Shown here: one piece after another, positions 34,085 to 42,106 of the stretch
Layout: every line of letters starts with the position of its first letter
How positions within the stretch are numbered: the first letter of the stretch is position 1
Assembly: GCF_050563545.1 (NCBI RefSeq)
Contig: NZ_JBNXUM010000007.1
Span: forward strand, 218,325-282,324
Source: Falsiroseomonas sp050563545
GTDB taxonomy: Bacteria; Pseudomonadota; Alphaproteobacteria; Acetobacterales; Acetobacteraceae
DNA length: 64,000 nt
Direction of reading: 5' to 3'
Position numbers and translations under genes: made by a program
Notes under the pieces: generated by a model
Seen by the model: only the letters and a program-made list of their open reading frames with translations
What the model was told of the DNA's origin: nothing
Databases searched by the model: none

Positions 34085-35824
34085 TCAGGCAACCCCCGCC
34101 CACTCTGGCACCTGCTGGTCGCGCCTAAGTCGAAGCCGCTGAAGCCGCACCGCTTCAAACACCTCGTCCAGCCGGGCCTGCGCTCTACTTAGGCCCAGAC
34201 CTGGCAGGCTCGCTCTCGCCTCCTCTTCAAACCTGGCGCCCAAAGGCGCTACAGGCTCCATAAAGTAGGCGGCCTGCCACCACTCAAGCAGCCGATCCTT
34301 ACAGGAGAGGAGCAGCTCCTTGGCTGGCAGGCGATCCCTCTTGAGGTGCTGGTTCACCCGACGGTCCGCCGGGAGCAGATTCCACAGGTCGGAGCAGGGC
34401 CATGCCGACCAAGGCATGCAATGATCGATGTCCAGGCGCTCTGCATTCAACTTCTTGCCGCTCCAGGCACACAGGAGCGGCCGTCCGGATGCAAGTAGTC
34501 CAGTTGCTATCTGACGAGGTAGAGCGACGTCGCGGGCGGGGTCTGACCACGTCATCGCTGCCGCGACAGCGGCCTCGTCCAAGCGCCGCCGCTGGCTTGC
34601 CGCGTACCTTTGCATGAGGCGAACCCATTCGGCAGTCACTGCTGGCTCAACCCACGCCGAGAAGCGGCCGAGTGCAGACCACATCGCCCCGGGCACCTCG
34701 AGCCTTCCGAACGACCAAAGGTATCCTGCATCGAGCGCCACTTCGGAACCGCGGAGCCTCGGAGCCAACCGGGAGACGGGCAAGATGGGCCCGCCATTCG
34801 GGTACGTCATGTAGTGTGCAGGCATCCGCGTGATCGTAGCCGCCGCCTCACGAAGGGCTGCGTGCACCGCAAGTGCTGAATCTCCAGAGAGCCGGACCCC
34901 CAGGCGAAGGTCTAACCGCGGGACAGCGCCGCCCAGCAGCGCGCGAAAGCCGTCGCCCGCGAAGCCCAGACGCTGAGCTCCGCGGTTCGTCGGCATCTGC
35001 GGTAGATCGGCCGCTACGAGGAGCAAGTAGAGTCGCAGCCAGGTCAACGCAACGAGGCCTAGGGGAAGGTGGACTCGCTCGTCATCGACCTCTTCGGCGA
35101 TACCCGCCGTCCCGTCGGCGATCCGGGCCAGAGCGCGCAGGAGTCCTAGCTTGTACGTGGATGTCTTCTGGTCGTTCAGAATGACATGGCGTAGCAGCGG
35201 AAGTGCGCCGGTTCCGTCGTCGGGCAGCTTGAGCGCCACATTCACCCACGTCACATCGCGACGTTCCAACGGATCCGGTACCGGCTCTGTCAGTACCACA
35301 ACCATGCCGTGATCGCGGGCCAGCGCCTCCACCTCGGCCAGCGGAACTGCGTGCATCGCTCTTTCCGGCTCCGACGGGCCGTTTCTCAGCGTCATCGCGA
35401 GCACACCACCCGGCCGAAGCAGCCCCCCCAACTTGCGGAATGCGCGCCGCCTTTCGGCGGGCGCGACGTGTTGCCAAGCAGCGTTCAACAAGATGAAGTC
35501 GAAGGCGAGATTGAGGCGGCCGACCGACGCCAGGGCGGGCAAGCTGTCGTCCAGCCATCTGACCCGGCCTTGCGGATGCAGCTGAAGAGCCTGCTTTCGC
35601 ATCCCCGCCGCGGGCTCTACGGCGAAGACGTCGTGACCCAACGAGGCAAGCCAAGCAGCGTCCCTGCCAGTGCCCGCGCCCACATCGAGGACCAAGCCGT
35701 GGGCATCGGGTAGCAGAGGACGCAGCCAAGCCAGGGCTTTGGATGGCTCGATGAGAGCATAATCGGCTGCAAGCCTAGCTGCGTTTGCATCGTACCAGGC
35801 TATCGGGTCTGCTTGGCCGGACAC
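34085..35824 (-). CDS. SAM-dependent methyltransferase fused to HNH nuclease
   Basis: A 579-residue two-domain protein. The N-terminal ~170 residues are a class I methyltransferase with motif I VLDVGAGTGRDAAWLA and later LLRPGGVLAMTLRNG; the motif IV region (ILLNAAWQHV) lacks the NPPY/DPPY of DNA methylases, so it may methylate something else. Residues ~445-500 form an HNH-type nuclease (CAWSGKKL, LDIDHCMPWS, WNLLPADRRVNQHK-like), with the middle an uncharacterised helical region. The start is GTG 35824, next to an in-frame TTG at 35827. It lies about 235 bp upstream of the ClpB-like operon on the same strand and could share its regulation or stand alone. Methyltransferase-HNH fusions recur in defence islands; the mechanism is unknown to me. 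Confidence 0.85.
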   Translation of the reverse strand: MSGQADPIAWYDANAARLAADYALIEPSKALAWLRPLLPDAHGLVLDVGAGTGRDAAWLASLGHDVFAVEPAAGMRKQALQLHPQGRVRWLDDSLPALASVGRLNLAFDFILLNAAWQHVAPAERRRAFRKLGGLLRPGGVLAMTLRNGPSEPERAMHAVPLAEVEALARDHGMVVVLTEPVPDPLERRDVTWVNVALKLPDDGTGALPLLRHVILNDQKTSTYKLGLLRALARIADGTAGIAEEVDDERVHLPLGLVALTWLRLYLLLVAADLPQMPTNRGAQRLGFAGDGFRALLGGAVPRLDLRLGVRLSGDSALAVHAALREAAATITRMPAHYMTYPNGGPILPVSRLAPRLRGSEVALDAGYLWSFGRLEVPGAMWSALGRFSAWVEPAVTAEWVRLMQRYAASQRRRLDEAAVAAAMTWSDPARDVALPRQIATGLLASGRPLLCAWSGKKLNAERLDIDHCMPWSAWPCSDLWNLLPADRRVNQHLKRDRLPAKELLLSCKDRLLEWWQAAYFMEPVAPLGARFEEEARASLPGLGLSRAQARLDEVFEAVRLQRLRLRRDQQVPEWAGVA

Positions 35825-36158
35825 CAAGTCAGTCTATAGGGCAGCATAGCTCGACCGGAAGCATCAAATAGCTTCCGCTAGTCGTGCGATCCACGAAGAT
35901 GGTTCCCGGTGGCTGGCAGTCGAGACAGAACCATCGACATCGATCAGGCCACTAAGAGCAGACTTTCGCCTGGCTCCGCGTCCTCCGCGAGGACGAGGCC
36001 TAGCGCCTCGAGAGCGCGCCTTGCGCGTCCAGGTGCACCACGCATATCCAACAAGCGCTGCGAAAGTCGGCTCCTAGCCAGCCGGGATAGTCGCAGGTGG
36101 GCACAGGAAACCCACAACCTCGGTGGAGGCGCTGGATCGCTGGCCGCGGCGCTCAGGG
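35825..36158. other. intergenic region without visible genes
   Basis: About 330 bp between two same-strand genes. Short frames in it look like noise. It should contain the promoter of the methyltransferase-HNH gene, but I could not pick one. Confidence 0.35.
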
Positions 36159-36908
36159 TTAGCCGTGACCCGCGTCGCGCACGCCGGGCAAGCGCCTCCT
36201 TCGCTTCACCTCGCGGATCGAGATGCCGTTCAGGCGGGCAAGCTCGCGGTTGCTGAACTCCGGCCCGACGACCGGCTGCTCCCGTACCTGCCGTTTCACC
36301 GCTGCGAGTGCGAGCTTCTCCATCTTCTCCGCCAGTAGCTGGTCCAACCGCACTTGCAACTCGGCGAGCAGGGTCGCCCGCCTCCTGGACAGCCGCTCCT
36401 CGGCTTCGGCAGCGGCCTCCGAAAGGCGCCGGTCCATCCTTGCGACGAGTTCCCGGACCACCGCCTCCTGCTGCTCTGCGTGCTGATTTACCTGACGGGT
36501 CGCGAGCGACTTCTGAGCGATGATCGCGAGGCGCAGCTCCTCCTTGGCCTTCTCAAGCATATCCGCCTTCTGCTCGGCGATCTTGGCCCGCTCGGCATTG
36601 AGCGCCCTATCTACCTGGGCTTCCAGCTTCTGGATGATATCCTCGAACTCTGCTGTGGCCCTCTCGGCCCGTGCCTCCAACTGCCCGACGGCGGCTCGGA
36701 CCTCACTGGTGACGCGTTCAGCCATCGGCTTCGCCTCATCCTCGGCGAGCAACTCCACGAGGACGGCCCGCATAACCGCGATCGAGGCTGGGTCGCGCAG
36801 CAGCGGTGCAAGGTGCTTGCGCAACGCAGCACGACCTTCGTCGCTCGCAGCAAACGTCGCCGCCTCCTTCGCGGCCAGCTCCCTGATCGAGGATTCCTTC
36901 CAGAGCAT
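36159..36908 (-). CDS. coiled-coil protein of unknown function
   Basis: A 249-residue protein made mostly of charged helix. Residues ~60-215 are continuous heptad-like sequence (TAEFEDIIQKLEAQVDRALNAERAKIAEQKADMLEKAKEEL is typical of it; rich in Ala, Glu, Lys, Arg), giving a long coiled coil. The last 35 residues (FSNRELARLNGISIREVKRRRR) look like a small helix-turn-helix or basic DNA-binding tail. Start ATG 36908 has GGAG nine bases upstream; an in-frame TTG at 36926 precedes that site. No relatives recognised. A DNA-bound scaffold or nucleoid-associated protein is a guess from the layout. Confidence 0.68.
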   Translation of the reverse strand: MLWKESSIRELAAKEAATFAASDEGRAALRKHLAPLLRDPASIAVMRAVLVELLAEDEAKPMAERVTSEVRAAVGQLEARAERATAEFEDIIQKLEAQVDRALNAERAKIAEQKADMLEKAKEELRLAIIAQKSLATRQVNQHAEQQEAVVRELVARMDRRLSEAAAEAEERLSRRRATLLAELQVRLDQLLAEKMEKLALAAVKRQVREQPVVGPEFSNRELARLNGISIREVKRRRRLPGVRDAGHG

Positions 36909-37430
36909 GACGCCGCACTCCAACAACTGGCCAGCGGCTCACAACGGCCAAAGGGTCCCTTACTGGCCTGTCCGCCTTCATCCTGCCTGCCGGAGAGACG
37001 GTGGGCTCGCCCGGTCCGCCGCCCCACCCGGTTGAATGCCCCACCGCCCAGTCGGAAGGTCGTCGGGTGGGTCGTTTCCCACGACAGGGCCATCGTCCCT
37101 GTTTTCCCTGCCGATCCGCAGCGTGCTGGTGGCACCCGGCGTGGGGTCGGTCGGCCGTCGGCCACCCCTCCCGCGAAAGGTCAAGTGACTGGCTTTCCGC
37201 CTAGCTGTTTCACCTCCACGATCTCCGGAGGTACCACCCCCGGCCGTGCGGCCCGGCTGGTTAGGCCGGACCGAGCTGTTGTGAGCCAGAGGTAGTGTAC
37301 CACCCTTGCATCAGCGGAACAGCATTGAGTTGCCGCCAAGTGCCGCGCCTAGGCCGACGCTGCGTAAGTTAGTGACGTCGATGCATAGCACGCAGGACGG
37401 GCGTTCTGCCAAAGCGGCGCAGAGACTGCC
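36909..37430. other. intergenic region without visible genes
   Basis: About 520 bp of GC-rich sequence. The plus-strand frame that crosses it also runs antisense through the coiled-coil gene and has the composition of a shadow frame. I see no tRNA, terminator or protein-like frame. Confidence 0.35.
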
Positions 37431-37847
37431 CTATCGCCCTTTTGGCCAGATAGCCGCGCGTATCTGTGCGAGTTCGTCTTCCGTGGGTGTCCACCGCTCT
37501 TCGCGTATCACTGCTTGTCGCGCGAGCCTCGCGGTCACTGACACGACAGTTCCCGATTGCTCCTTCTCTTTCGCCAGATCGTAGGCTGTGTCCATAAAGC
37601 GTCCTGCACCGCGGGCCAGCGCTGCCGCAGCGCTTCCTCGCTCATCGAACTCGAAGTAGGCGCATTGAATGAAGTTGATGGACAGAGGACGGCGCCCTTC
37701 GCTCTCCAAGGAGACGTCGACGTAACGGAGCCGCTTTCCCGCGTACTCTGGCAGCGTTGCCGCACCTGTCGGAAGTAGGTTTGCGACCCGCTGAGGAATG
37801 CGCCGAAGCGTCCCATCTTCCTCGAAAATGAACAACCGTGAGGCCAC
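37431..37847 (-). CDS. conserved-looking small protein
   Basis: A 138-residue protein with a regular alpha-beta feel: ASRLFIFEEDGTLRRIPQRV, LPEYAGKRLRYVDVSLES, INFIQCAYFEFDERG, and a charged helical C-terminus. I recall similar proteins in other high-GC bacteria but cannot name a family. The start is GTG 37847 because GGAG lies six bases upstream; the frame is open to ATG 37880, which would add 11 residues including two cysteines. It stands alone. Confidence 0.62.
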   Translation of the reverse strand: MASRLFIFEEDGTLRRIPQRVANLLPTGAATLPEYAGKRLRYVDVSLESEGRRPLSINFIQCAYFEFDERGSAAAALARGAGRFMDTAYDLAKEKEQSGTVVSVTARLARQAVIREERWTPTEDELAQIRAAIWPKGR

Positions 37848-37988
37848 GCACCGCTCCTGTTCCAAACAGCGTCCACCCATCCACTTTGCAGTCGCTTTAT
37901 TTCGCCTTCAACTACCTACGACAGAATATGCGCACGGGTAGTGACCAAAGGTCGGCGCTGTACCTGATGGTGGTTCTTCCGTCGCAGG

Positions 37989-38519
37989 TCAGCCGTGAAA
38001 GAGGTTCAGCGCAAGGGCTGCGGCGATCTCCCGGGCTGCCTCGCCAAGTCCCTTTCTCATGGTGCGGTCGGCGATTGACCCGGCGCGCCCACCCCAACCG
38101 TTTTGCCATGTGACGCCCGAAATGACTCGACCAGACTGTGTGCTGTTCACACGCGCAGACGCGCTCTGAGGCTGCTGATCATACCCACCAGCGGCCCTGA
38201 CCGTCAGCACGGCGTCAATGCCCTGTTCGCGGAGCCTCGCAAGGCCCTCAGGCCGGGCAATCTCTACCTCGTTCAGGTTCAGCCGAGCCATCAGCCGTGA
38301 CGTATCGGATCCGTCAATGACGGTGTACCCTCGATTGCTGATCTCCACCGCTACTGCATCGGCCAGCAATCCACCGCCGGGCATTATGGCGATTGCCCGC
38401 ACCGGATGCGCAGGTCCGCTGACGACGGGAACGCTGGATACCTGAGATCCACCGCAGCCCGCGAGCGCAGTCAAAGCGAGTGATGCGGATAGGAGGGAAC
38501 GACGCTCGAAATAAGACAT
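37989..38519 (-). CDS. putative lipoprotein
   Basis: A 176-residue protein starting MSYFERRSLLSASLALTALAGCGG: twin-Arg-like head, hydrophobic run and lipobox LAGC, so it should be exported and lipidated. The mature part has a CsgG/LpoB-like or DUF4136-like pattern (VRAIAIMPGGGLLADAVAVEISNRGYTVIDG, then a DALLTV-type strand around GIDAVLTVRAAGGY), with helices at the C-terminus. Start ATG 38519 is preferred over the in-frame 38564 because it begins the signal sequence. Function unknown; such lipoproteins often help assemble outer-membrane structures. Confidence 0.7.
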   Translation of the reverse strand: MSYFERRSLLSASLALTALAGCGGSQVSSVPVVSGPAHPVRAIAIMPGGGLLADAVAVEISNRGYTVIDGSDTSRLMARLNLNEVEIARPEGLARLREQGIDAVLTVRAAGGYDQQPQSASARVNSTQSGRVISGVTWQNGWGGRAGSIADRTMRKGLGEAAREIAAALALNLFHG

Positions 38520-38629
38520 GCCTGCCCTGTCGCTCACGCAAAAAAGGTCTGGGTTGTAGGTCAATTGCCAAGAAGCGCCTGGATGCTAACGCAAGCTGTC
38601 CAACGTCCTCGTCAGACCTCCCGCAGTAC

Positions 38630-38651
38630 AAAAAAGGACCCGCCAGGGTCC
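38630..38651 (-). terminator. rho-independent terminator on the minus strand
   Basis: Six-base stem GGACCC/GGGTCC with a four-base loop (38636-38651), followed on the minus strand by six T residues (38635-38630). It would end a transcript coming from the metallophosphoesterase gene side, about 385 bp after that gene's stop, or insulate the downstream lipoprotein gene. Confidence 0.75.
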
Positions 38652-38761
38652 GAACCCCCGGTGGGCATTCAGGTCAACGACTGCGCCAAGGCCGCCAGCG
38701 CTACTTAGGTACTGGCCGATGTCTCCCGGCTCTCCTTGCCCGCCACGCCCCCCAGCCGTGG

Positions 38762-38980
38762 ATGCCTATGGCGGCTGAAGCGGAGGTCCGTGTCGTTCTC
38801 CCCGACCGTCAGCGCAGCGAAGACACGCGACGGCACGTCCTGGAACGACTGCGTTCCCGTCGAAGCCCACCGGAACAGCGCGATGGTCTTATGGTCACCT
38901 TCGCTACCTTCGCCGAGACCAAGGCAGCCAGTCTGTCCGACGATGGGATCAGGGCCGCGGCAGCTAGGTTGATGCGATGA
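38762..38980 (+). CDS. possible small protein
   Basis: A 72-codon frame starting at ATG 38762 (MPMAAEAEVRVVLPDRQR) with plausible helical, charged composition to the stop at 38980 (GIRAAAARLM). There is no good ribosome binding site and I know no relatives. The frame is open further upstream but that part is not protein-like. It may be spurious. Confidence 0.3.
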   Translation: MPMAAEAEVRVVLPDRQRSEDTRRHVLERLRSRRSPPEQRDGLMVTFATFAETKAASLSDDGIRAAAARLMR

Positions 38981-39034
38981 CTGGCGGCTAATTGAGGCGC
39001 GAACCACCGCGCGCCAAGGAGTATGGTGGCTTGC

Positions 39035-39703
39035 TTACCGCAACCGGAAGACAGTGGCGCGTGCCAGCCCGCGCACCTGCACATCCGTGTCAGGAATCAC
39101 CCCTTCGTAGTTCTCGTGGTGATGGCCATGGACGACGAGTTTCGCTCGGCACGCCTTCGCTGCCTCGTCGATGTCGGAATAGCCATGCCGGTGCGAAGAG
39201 GGAGCTTCGTGGGTCACAAGGATATCTGCATGGAACTGCTGGAGTTTCTCGATGTCTTCCAGAAAGATCGCATCCCGCGCGCGAAGAGGCAGCCCACCGC
39301 GCCATCGCTGTGATGGCGGCGTCGCCTTCAGCATATCCCTACGGGTAAGGAAGCTCAGTTGAGCATCTTGGGCTCTGACGTCCCACACCATCTTGTTGAA
39401 CACACCACCCAGTCCAACCACGACGCGGCCACCAAATGTTGCCGCGGTGGCATGCAGGTTCCAGCCCGGCCGATCGCCCCAGAGGTTGTCGTGCCACTCC
39501 GGCCGATCGATGTCATGGTTTCCGTGGATCCAGCGAACCGGAATGCCCGCTTCGGCGATGGGCGCGACTTCCTGGCTGAGTGGCCGGTCCAGATCACAGT
39601 CACCGAGGATGACAACGGCTTCGGGTCGCTCTTCCCGGCAGGCCCGGAGCAAAGGGCGCCATTCACCATGGGGATCGCCATAGAAGATGATGCCGCCCGA
39701 CAT
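39035..39703 (-). CDS. calcineurin-like metallophosphoesterase
   Basis: A 222-residue phosphoesterase with the full motif set: GDPHGEW at 9-15, GDCD at 34-37, GNHD at 60-63, a later THEAP, and VVHGHHH near 190. These bind two metal ions and hydrolyse phosphoester bonds in nucleotides, nucleic acids or phosphoproteins. The start ATG 39703 opens directly on the first strand (MSGGIIFYGD). It stands between a lipoprotein gene and the GHKL ATPase gene without close operon partners. Substrate unknown. Confidence 0.88.
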   Translation of the reverse strand: MSGGIIFYGDPHGEWRPLLRACREERPEAVVILGDCDLDRPLSQEVAPIAEAGIPVRWIHGNHDIDRPEWHDNLWGDRPGWNLHATAATFGGRVVVGLGGVFNKMVWDVRAQDAQLSFLTRRDMLKATPPSQRWRGGLPLRARDAIFLEDIEKLQQFHADILVTHEAPSSHRHGYSDIDEAAKACRAKLVVHGHHHENYEGVIPDTDVQVRGLARATVFRLR

Positions 39704-40037
39704 GACGGATATCGTAACGAGCTAGGCGCGTCGGTGCCACCATAGAGTGCTCGGAGTTGCCTGAACTACCATTGGATCTCTGAACTGGCGTGTGTCAGGC
39801 CCCGCCATGGGCGTCTAGAGACGATGAGCGGCCGAAGCTCGTGGCGACAAGTGTTATCGCTCACTAACGCGCTTCGGCCGCTCTACACCGACACTCGACA
39901 AGATGCCCCAATGTCGCCGCGCCGCGCAGGGACCGCGCCAACCTGAAGCGAGAGTTCGCCATCAGCCGCGGTGTCTCCTGCAAACCCGCCCGGCATATTC
40001 CTTGTCGGCGGGGTCCCCCCCCTCTCACCAATGAACC
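39704..40037. other. intergenic region without visible genes
   Basis: About 330 bp upstream of the phosphoesterase gene and downstream of the GHKL ATPase gene. No protein-like frame or terminator was seen. Confidence 0.35.
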
Positions 40038-41504
40038 TCAGTACTGCGAAGGGGCGTTCGCATCGTACGCCAGGAGCTCCGGGTCCGCAGCCACGGCGAC
40101 GGCAAGGCGGGCACCCAGCCTGGTCAGAGCCCGGTAGTACCTGTCGCTCAGGTGGTCACCGCAGTACTCGTGGCCGAGCTCATGGATGAGCAGGTCCAGC
40201 ACGGGCTCCGACGGCCCCTTGGCAAAGAATGCCGCGCCGAGCCGCCCTTTGTTCAGGAACAGTGTGCCTTCTGGACCGTAGCAAGCGGCCCAGAAGATGC
40301 GCGGCTCATTCGCGATTTCGACCCTAATGGGGTGGCCGACCAGCACCTTCGCAAGGCGTTTGTACAACGCCACCGTAGCTCGGATTGCGCCGCTCCACTC
40401 CGAGGGGTTCAGCAGGATTAAAGGCGACCCGTCCGCGTGAAAGGGCTTTGGGCTGGGCGTTACCTGTCCAGCGGGAAGAAGTGCCCCGGCTGCGCGGACG
40501 TTCTCCCATTCTTCCAATGAGAGTTGGCCGCCGTGGACGACGCGATAGCCCTTCACGACCGCCAGCTTGTTCGCCTCGGCATCTGACGGGTCGTAGACGA
40601 CGGCGTTCGGGCCGAAGCGGTGGCCGACCACCGTCCTAACGGCCTCCGGCGCCACCACTTTCGTTCCCATCGCTTCGCGCACCCAGGTGCCGCGCGCTTC
40701 TTCGGCCTCGAGCAAGCCGTGTGTGGCGTTCAGTACCAGGCCTCGAAGGTGTCGAAGGTATGCTGGCGGCACGTGCTCGCGGTCGAAGCCGAGCGGGACT
40801 TTCTGCTGGACGTCGACGTGGAAGGAGTCGCTGGTTTCGACCACCGGGATGCCCAATTCGTACAGGCATCCAGTTTCACCCGGGAATGGCCTGATGACCC
40901 GGACCGTCGTGGTTCGGCTCGTCCCACGGAGGTTGCCTTCGGCGTCGGCGACCTCTGTACGCAGCGAAGCTTCGAAGGTGGCTGCAGCCTCGCGCTCCTG
41001 CAACGGCATACCGTTGAAGGTAGTCACCACGCCGAGTGGCGGGAGTAGACGACCCATGGCCTCACAGCAGGCATCGAGCTCAGCATTCGTAAGGCGTAGG
41101 CGACCCGTGAAGCGCGAGCCGCGCTCCCGGCGCTTACGAACGGCGTGACGGCCTGCCGCGTCGAAGCGGACTCCTCCGGTCGTTGTCACGATCTCCGCTT
41201 CTTCGCAGAGCGCCAGGACCAGCTTTTCGCCTAAGTTGAAGCGCCCTCGCTTTTCGGCCGCACCCTTCTTCGTGCTTTCGGCAAACAGGGTCCAAGAATG
41301 TGCCAGGTTGGCGAAGCCTTTCGCATCGTCATCCTCGACAACAAGCTCGGCAACCCGGGCGCCGGGTTTCTTTGTCAGCGTCACGTCCACTCGTGTGACG
41401 TCCTGGTCCCAGGCATTCTGAATCAGCTCGTGAAGAACGAACTCCTTGCCCTTGCGCTCAAGCAGGCGGGTCAGCCCATTACGGTCCACGTCGAACCATT
41501 GCAT
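40038..41504 (-). CDS. GHKL (Hsp90-like) ATPase with C-terminal HELGH motif
   Basis: A 488-residue protein. The GHKL nucleotide site is seen in ELIQNAWD (26-33, the N-box), VEDDDAKGF (56-64, a G1-like box without the usual DxGxG) and GRFNLGEK (87-94). The middle resembles the MutL/Hsp90 transducer region. Near the end, LLIHELGHEYCGDHLSDRYY (HELGH 441-445) is a zincin-type zinc helix, so a metal-binding or peptidase domain is fused to the ATPase. The start is ATG 41504 (MQWFDVDRNG); 110 further codons upstream are open but look non-coding. Such ATPase-zincin proteins are seen on plasmids and islands, with no known function. It is 600 bp downstream of the FtsH-like gene on the same strand. Confidence 0.82.
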   Translation of the reverse strand: MQWFDVDRNGLTRLLERKGKEFVLHELIQNAWDQDVTRVDVTLTKKPGARVAELVVEDDDAKGFANLAHSWTLFAESTKKGAAEKRGRFNLGEKLVLALCEEAEIVTTTGGVRFDAAGRHAVRKRRERGSRFTGRLRLTNAELDACCEAMGRLLPPLGVVTTFNGMPLQEREAAATFEASLRTEVADAEGNLRGTSRTTTVRVIRPFPGETGCLYELGIPVVETSDSFHVDVQQKVPLGFDREHVPPAYLRHLRGLVLNATHGLLEAEEARGTWVREAMGTKVVAPEAVRTVVGHRFGPNAVVYDPSDAEANKLAVVKGYRVVHGGQLSLEEWENVRAAGALLPAGQVTPSPKPFHADGSPLILLNPSEWSGAIRATVALYKRLAKVLVGHPIRVEIANEPRIFWAACYGPEGTLFLNKGRLGAAFFAKGPSEPVLDLLIHELGHEYCGDHLSDRYYRALTRLGARLAVAVAADPELLAYDANAPSQY

Positions 41505-42106
41505 GTCACGTTCATCCCAGTCCTGGCACGCCGCCTCGGGCGGGCAGTGCCTCGTGTTGCACAACGACCGCGGCGGCCTGCCGTCACCGGCAGGCGCTTC
41601 TGGGATATGCGCTGGGTGAGCTTCATCTTGTGCGCCGTCACGCGACGCGGTGCCCGCGAACGTGCGGGGCCGCGCGAGTGCAGCCCGCGCGCTGCGGAAC
41701 GGAATGCGGGACAGAAGGGGAATCGGGGCCTGCTTCCATGCCGCTATCAGCTCCGTGGGTGATATCTGCACTGGTTGGGAGAGCCATGGACGCACCTTGT
41801 GGCAATACGCCGCCGCCCGCGACGCGGAACACACGAGCAGAAGGCGCCGCGGCGGATGCCGCGGCGCATACTCTGCTACTTGGAGGGTTTGCCGATGCTC
41901 ATGCCTCGGCGCCTCTACCTCGCCTTACGGCGCAGAGGTCATATGAGGCGCCAGGATCCAAGCATCTGCATGCCTACTTCCATACCTCAACCGCGATAAG
42001 AGTTCAAGATCGCAACGGATCGGTGGTGGTCGTGCTGGGCCAAACACATCGCTCGTGTCGTCCCTGCCGCTCGGCCGCGGTCGACCTTGCGTGGGCCCGA
42101 CCACGC
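41505..42106. other. intergenic region with one strong hairpin
   Basis: About 600 bp between two same-strand genes. It has a ten-base stem, four-base loop hairpin at 41844-41867 (GCGCCGCGGC arms), with no T-run on either side, so at most a weak terminator for the FtsH-like gene. Reading frames here are not protein-like. Confidence 0.4.

Larger units (their letters stand above)
38520..39034. other. intergenic region with terminator and possible small ORF
   Basis: About 515 bp. It holds the minus-strand terminator at 38630-38651 and a possible plus-strand 72-codon frame at 38762-38980. The rest shows nothing I can support. Confidence 0.4.

Noticed and set aside
36354..37295. Plus-strand frame of 313 codons
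   Set aside because: Mostly antisense to the coiled-coil gene and continues through GC-rich noncoding sequence; no protein-like pattern or ribosome binding site.
38636..38700. tRNA-like T-loop (GGTCCGAACCC) on the plus strand
   Set aside because: The surrounding bases do not fold into acceptor, D and anticodon arms; the stem plus T-run is better explained as a minus-strand terminator.
41844..41867. Rho-independent terminator
   Set aside because: Strong hairpin but no T-run on either strand; kept only as a noted hairpin.
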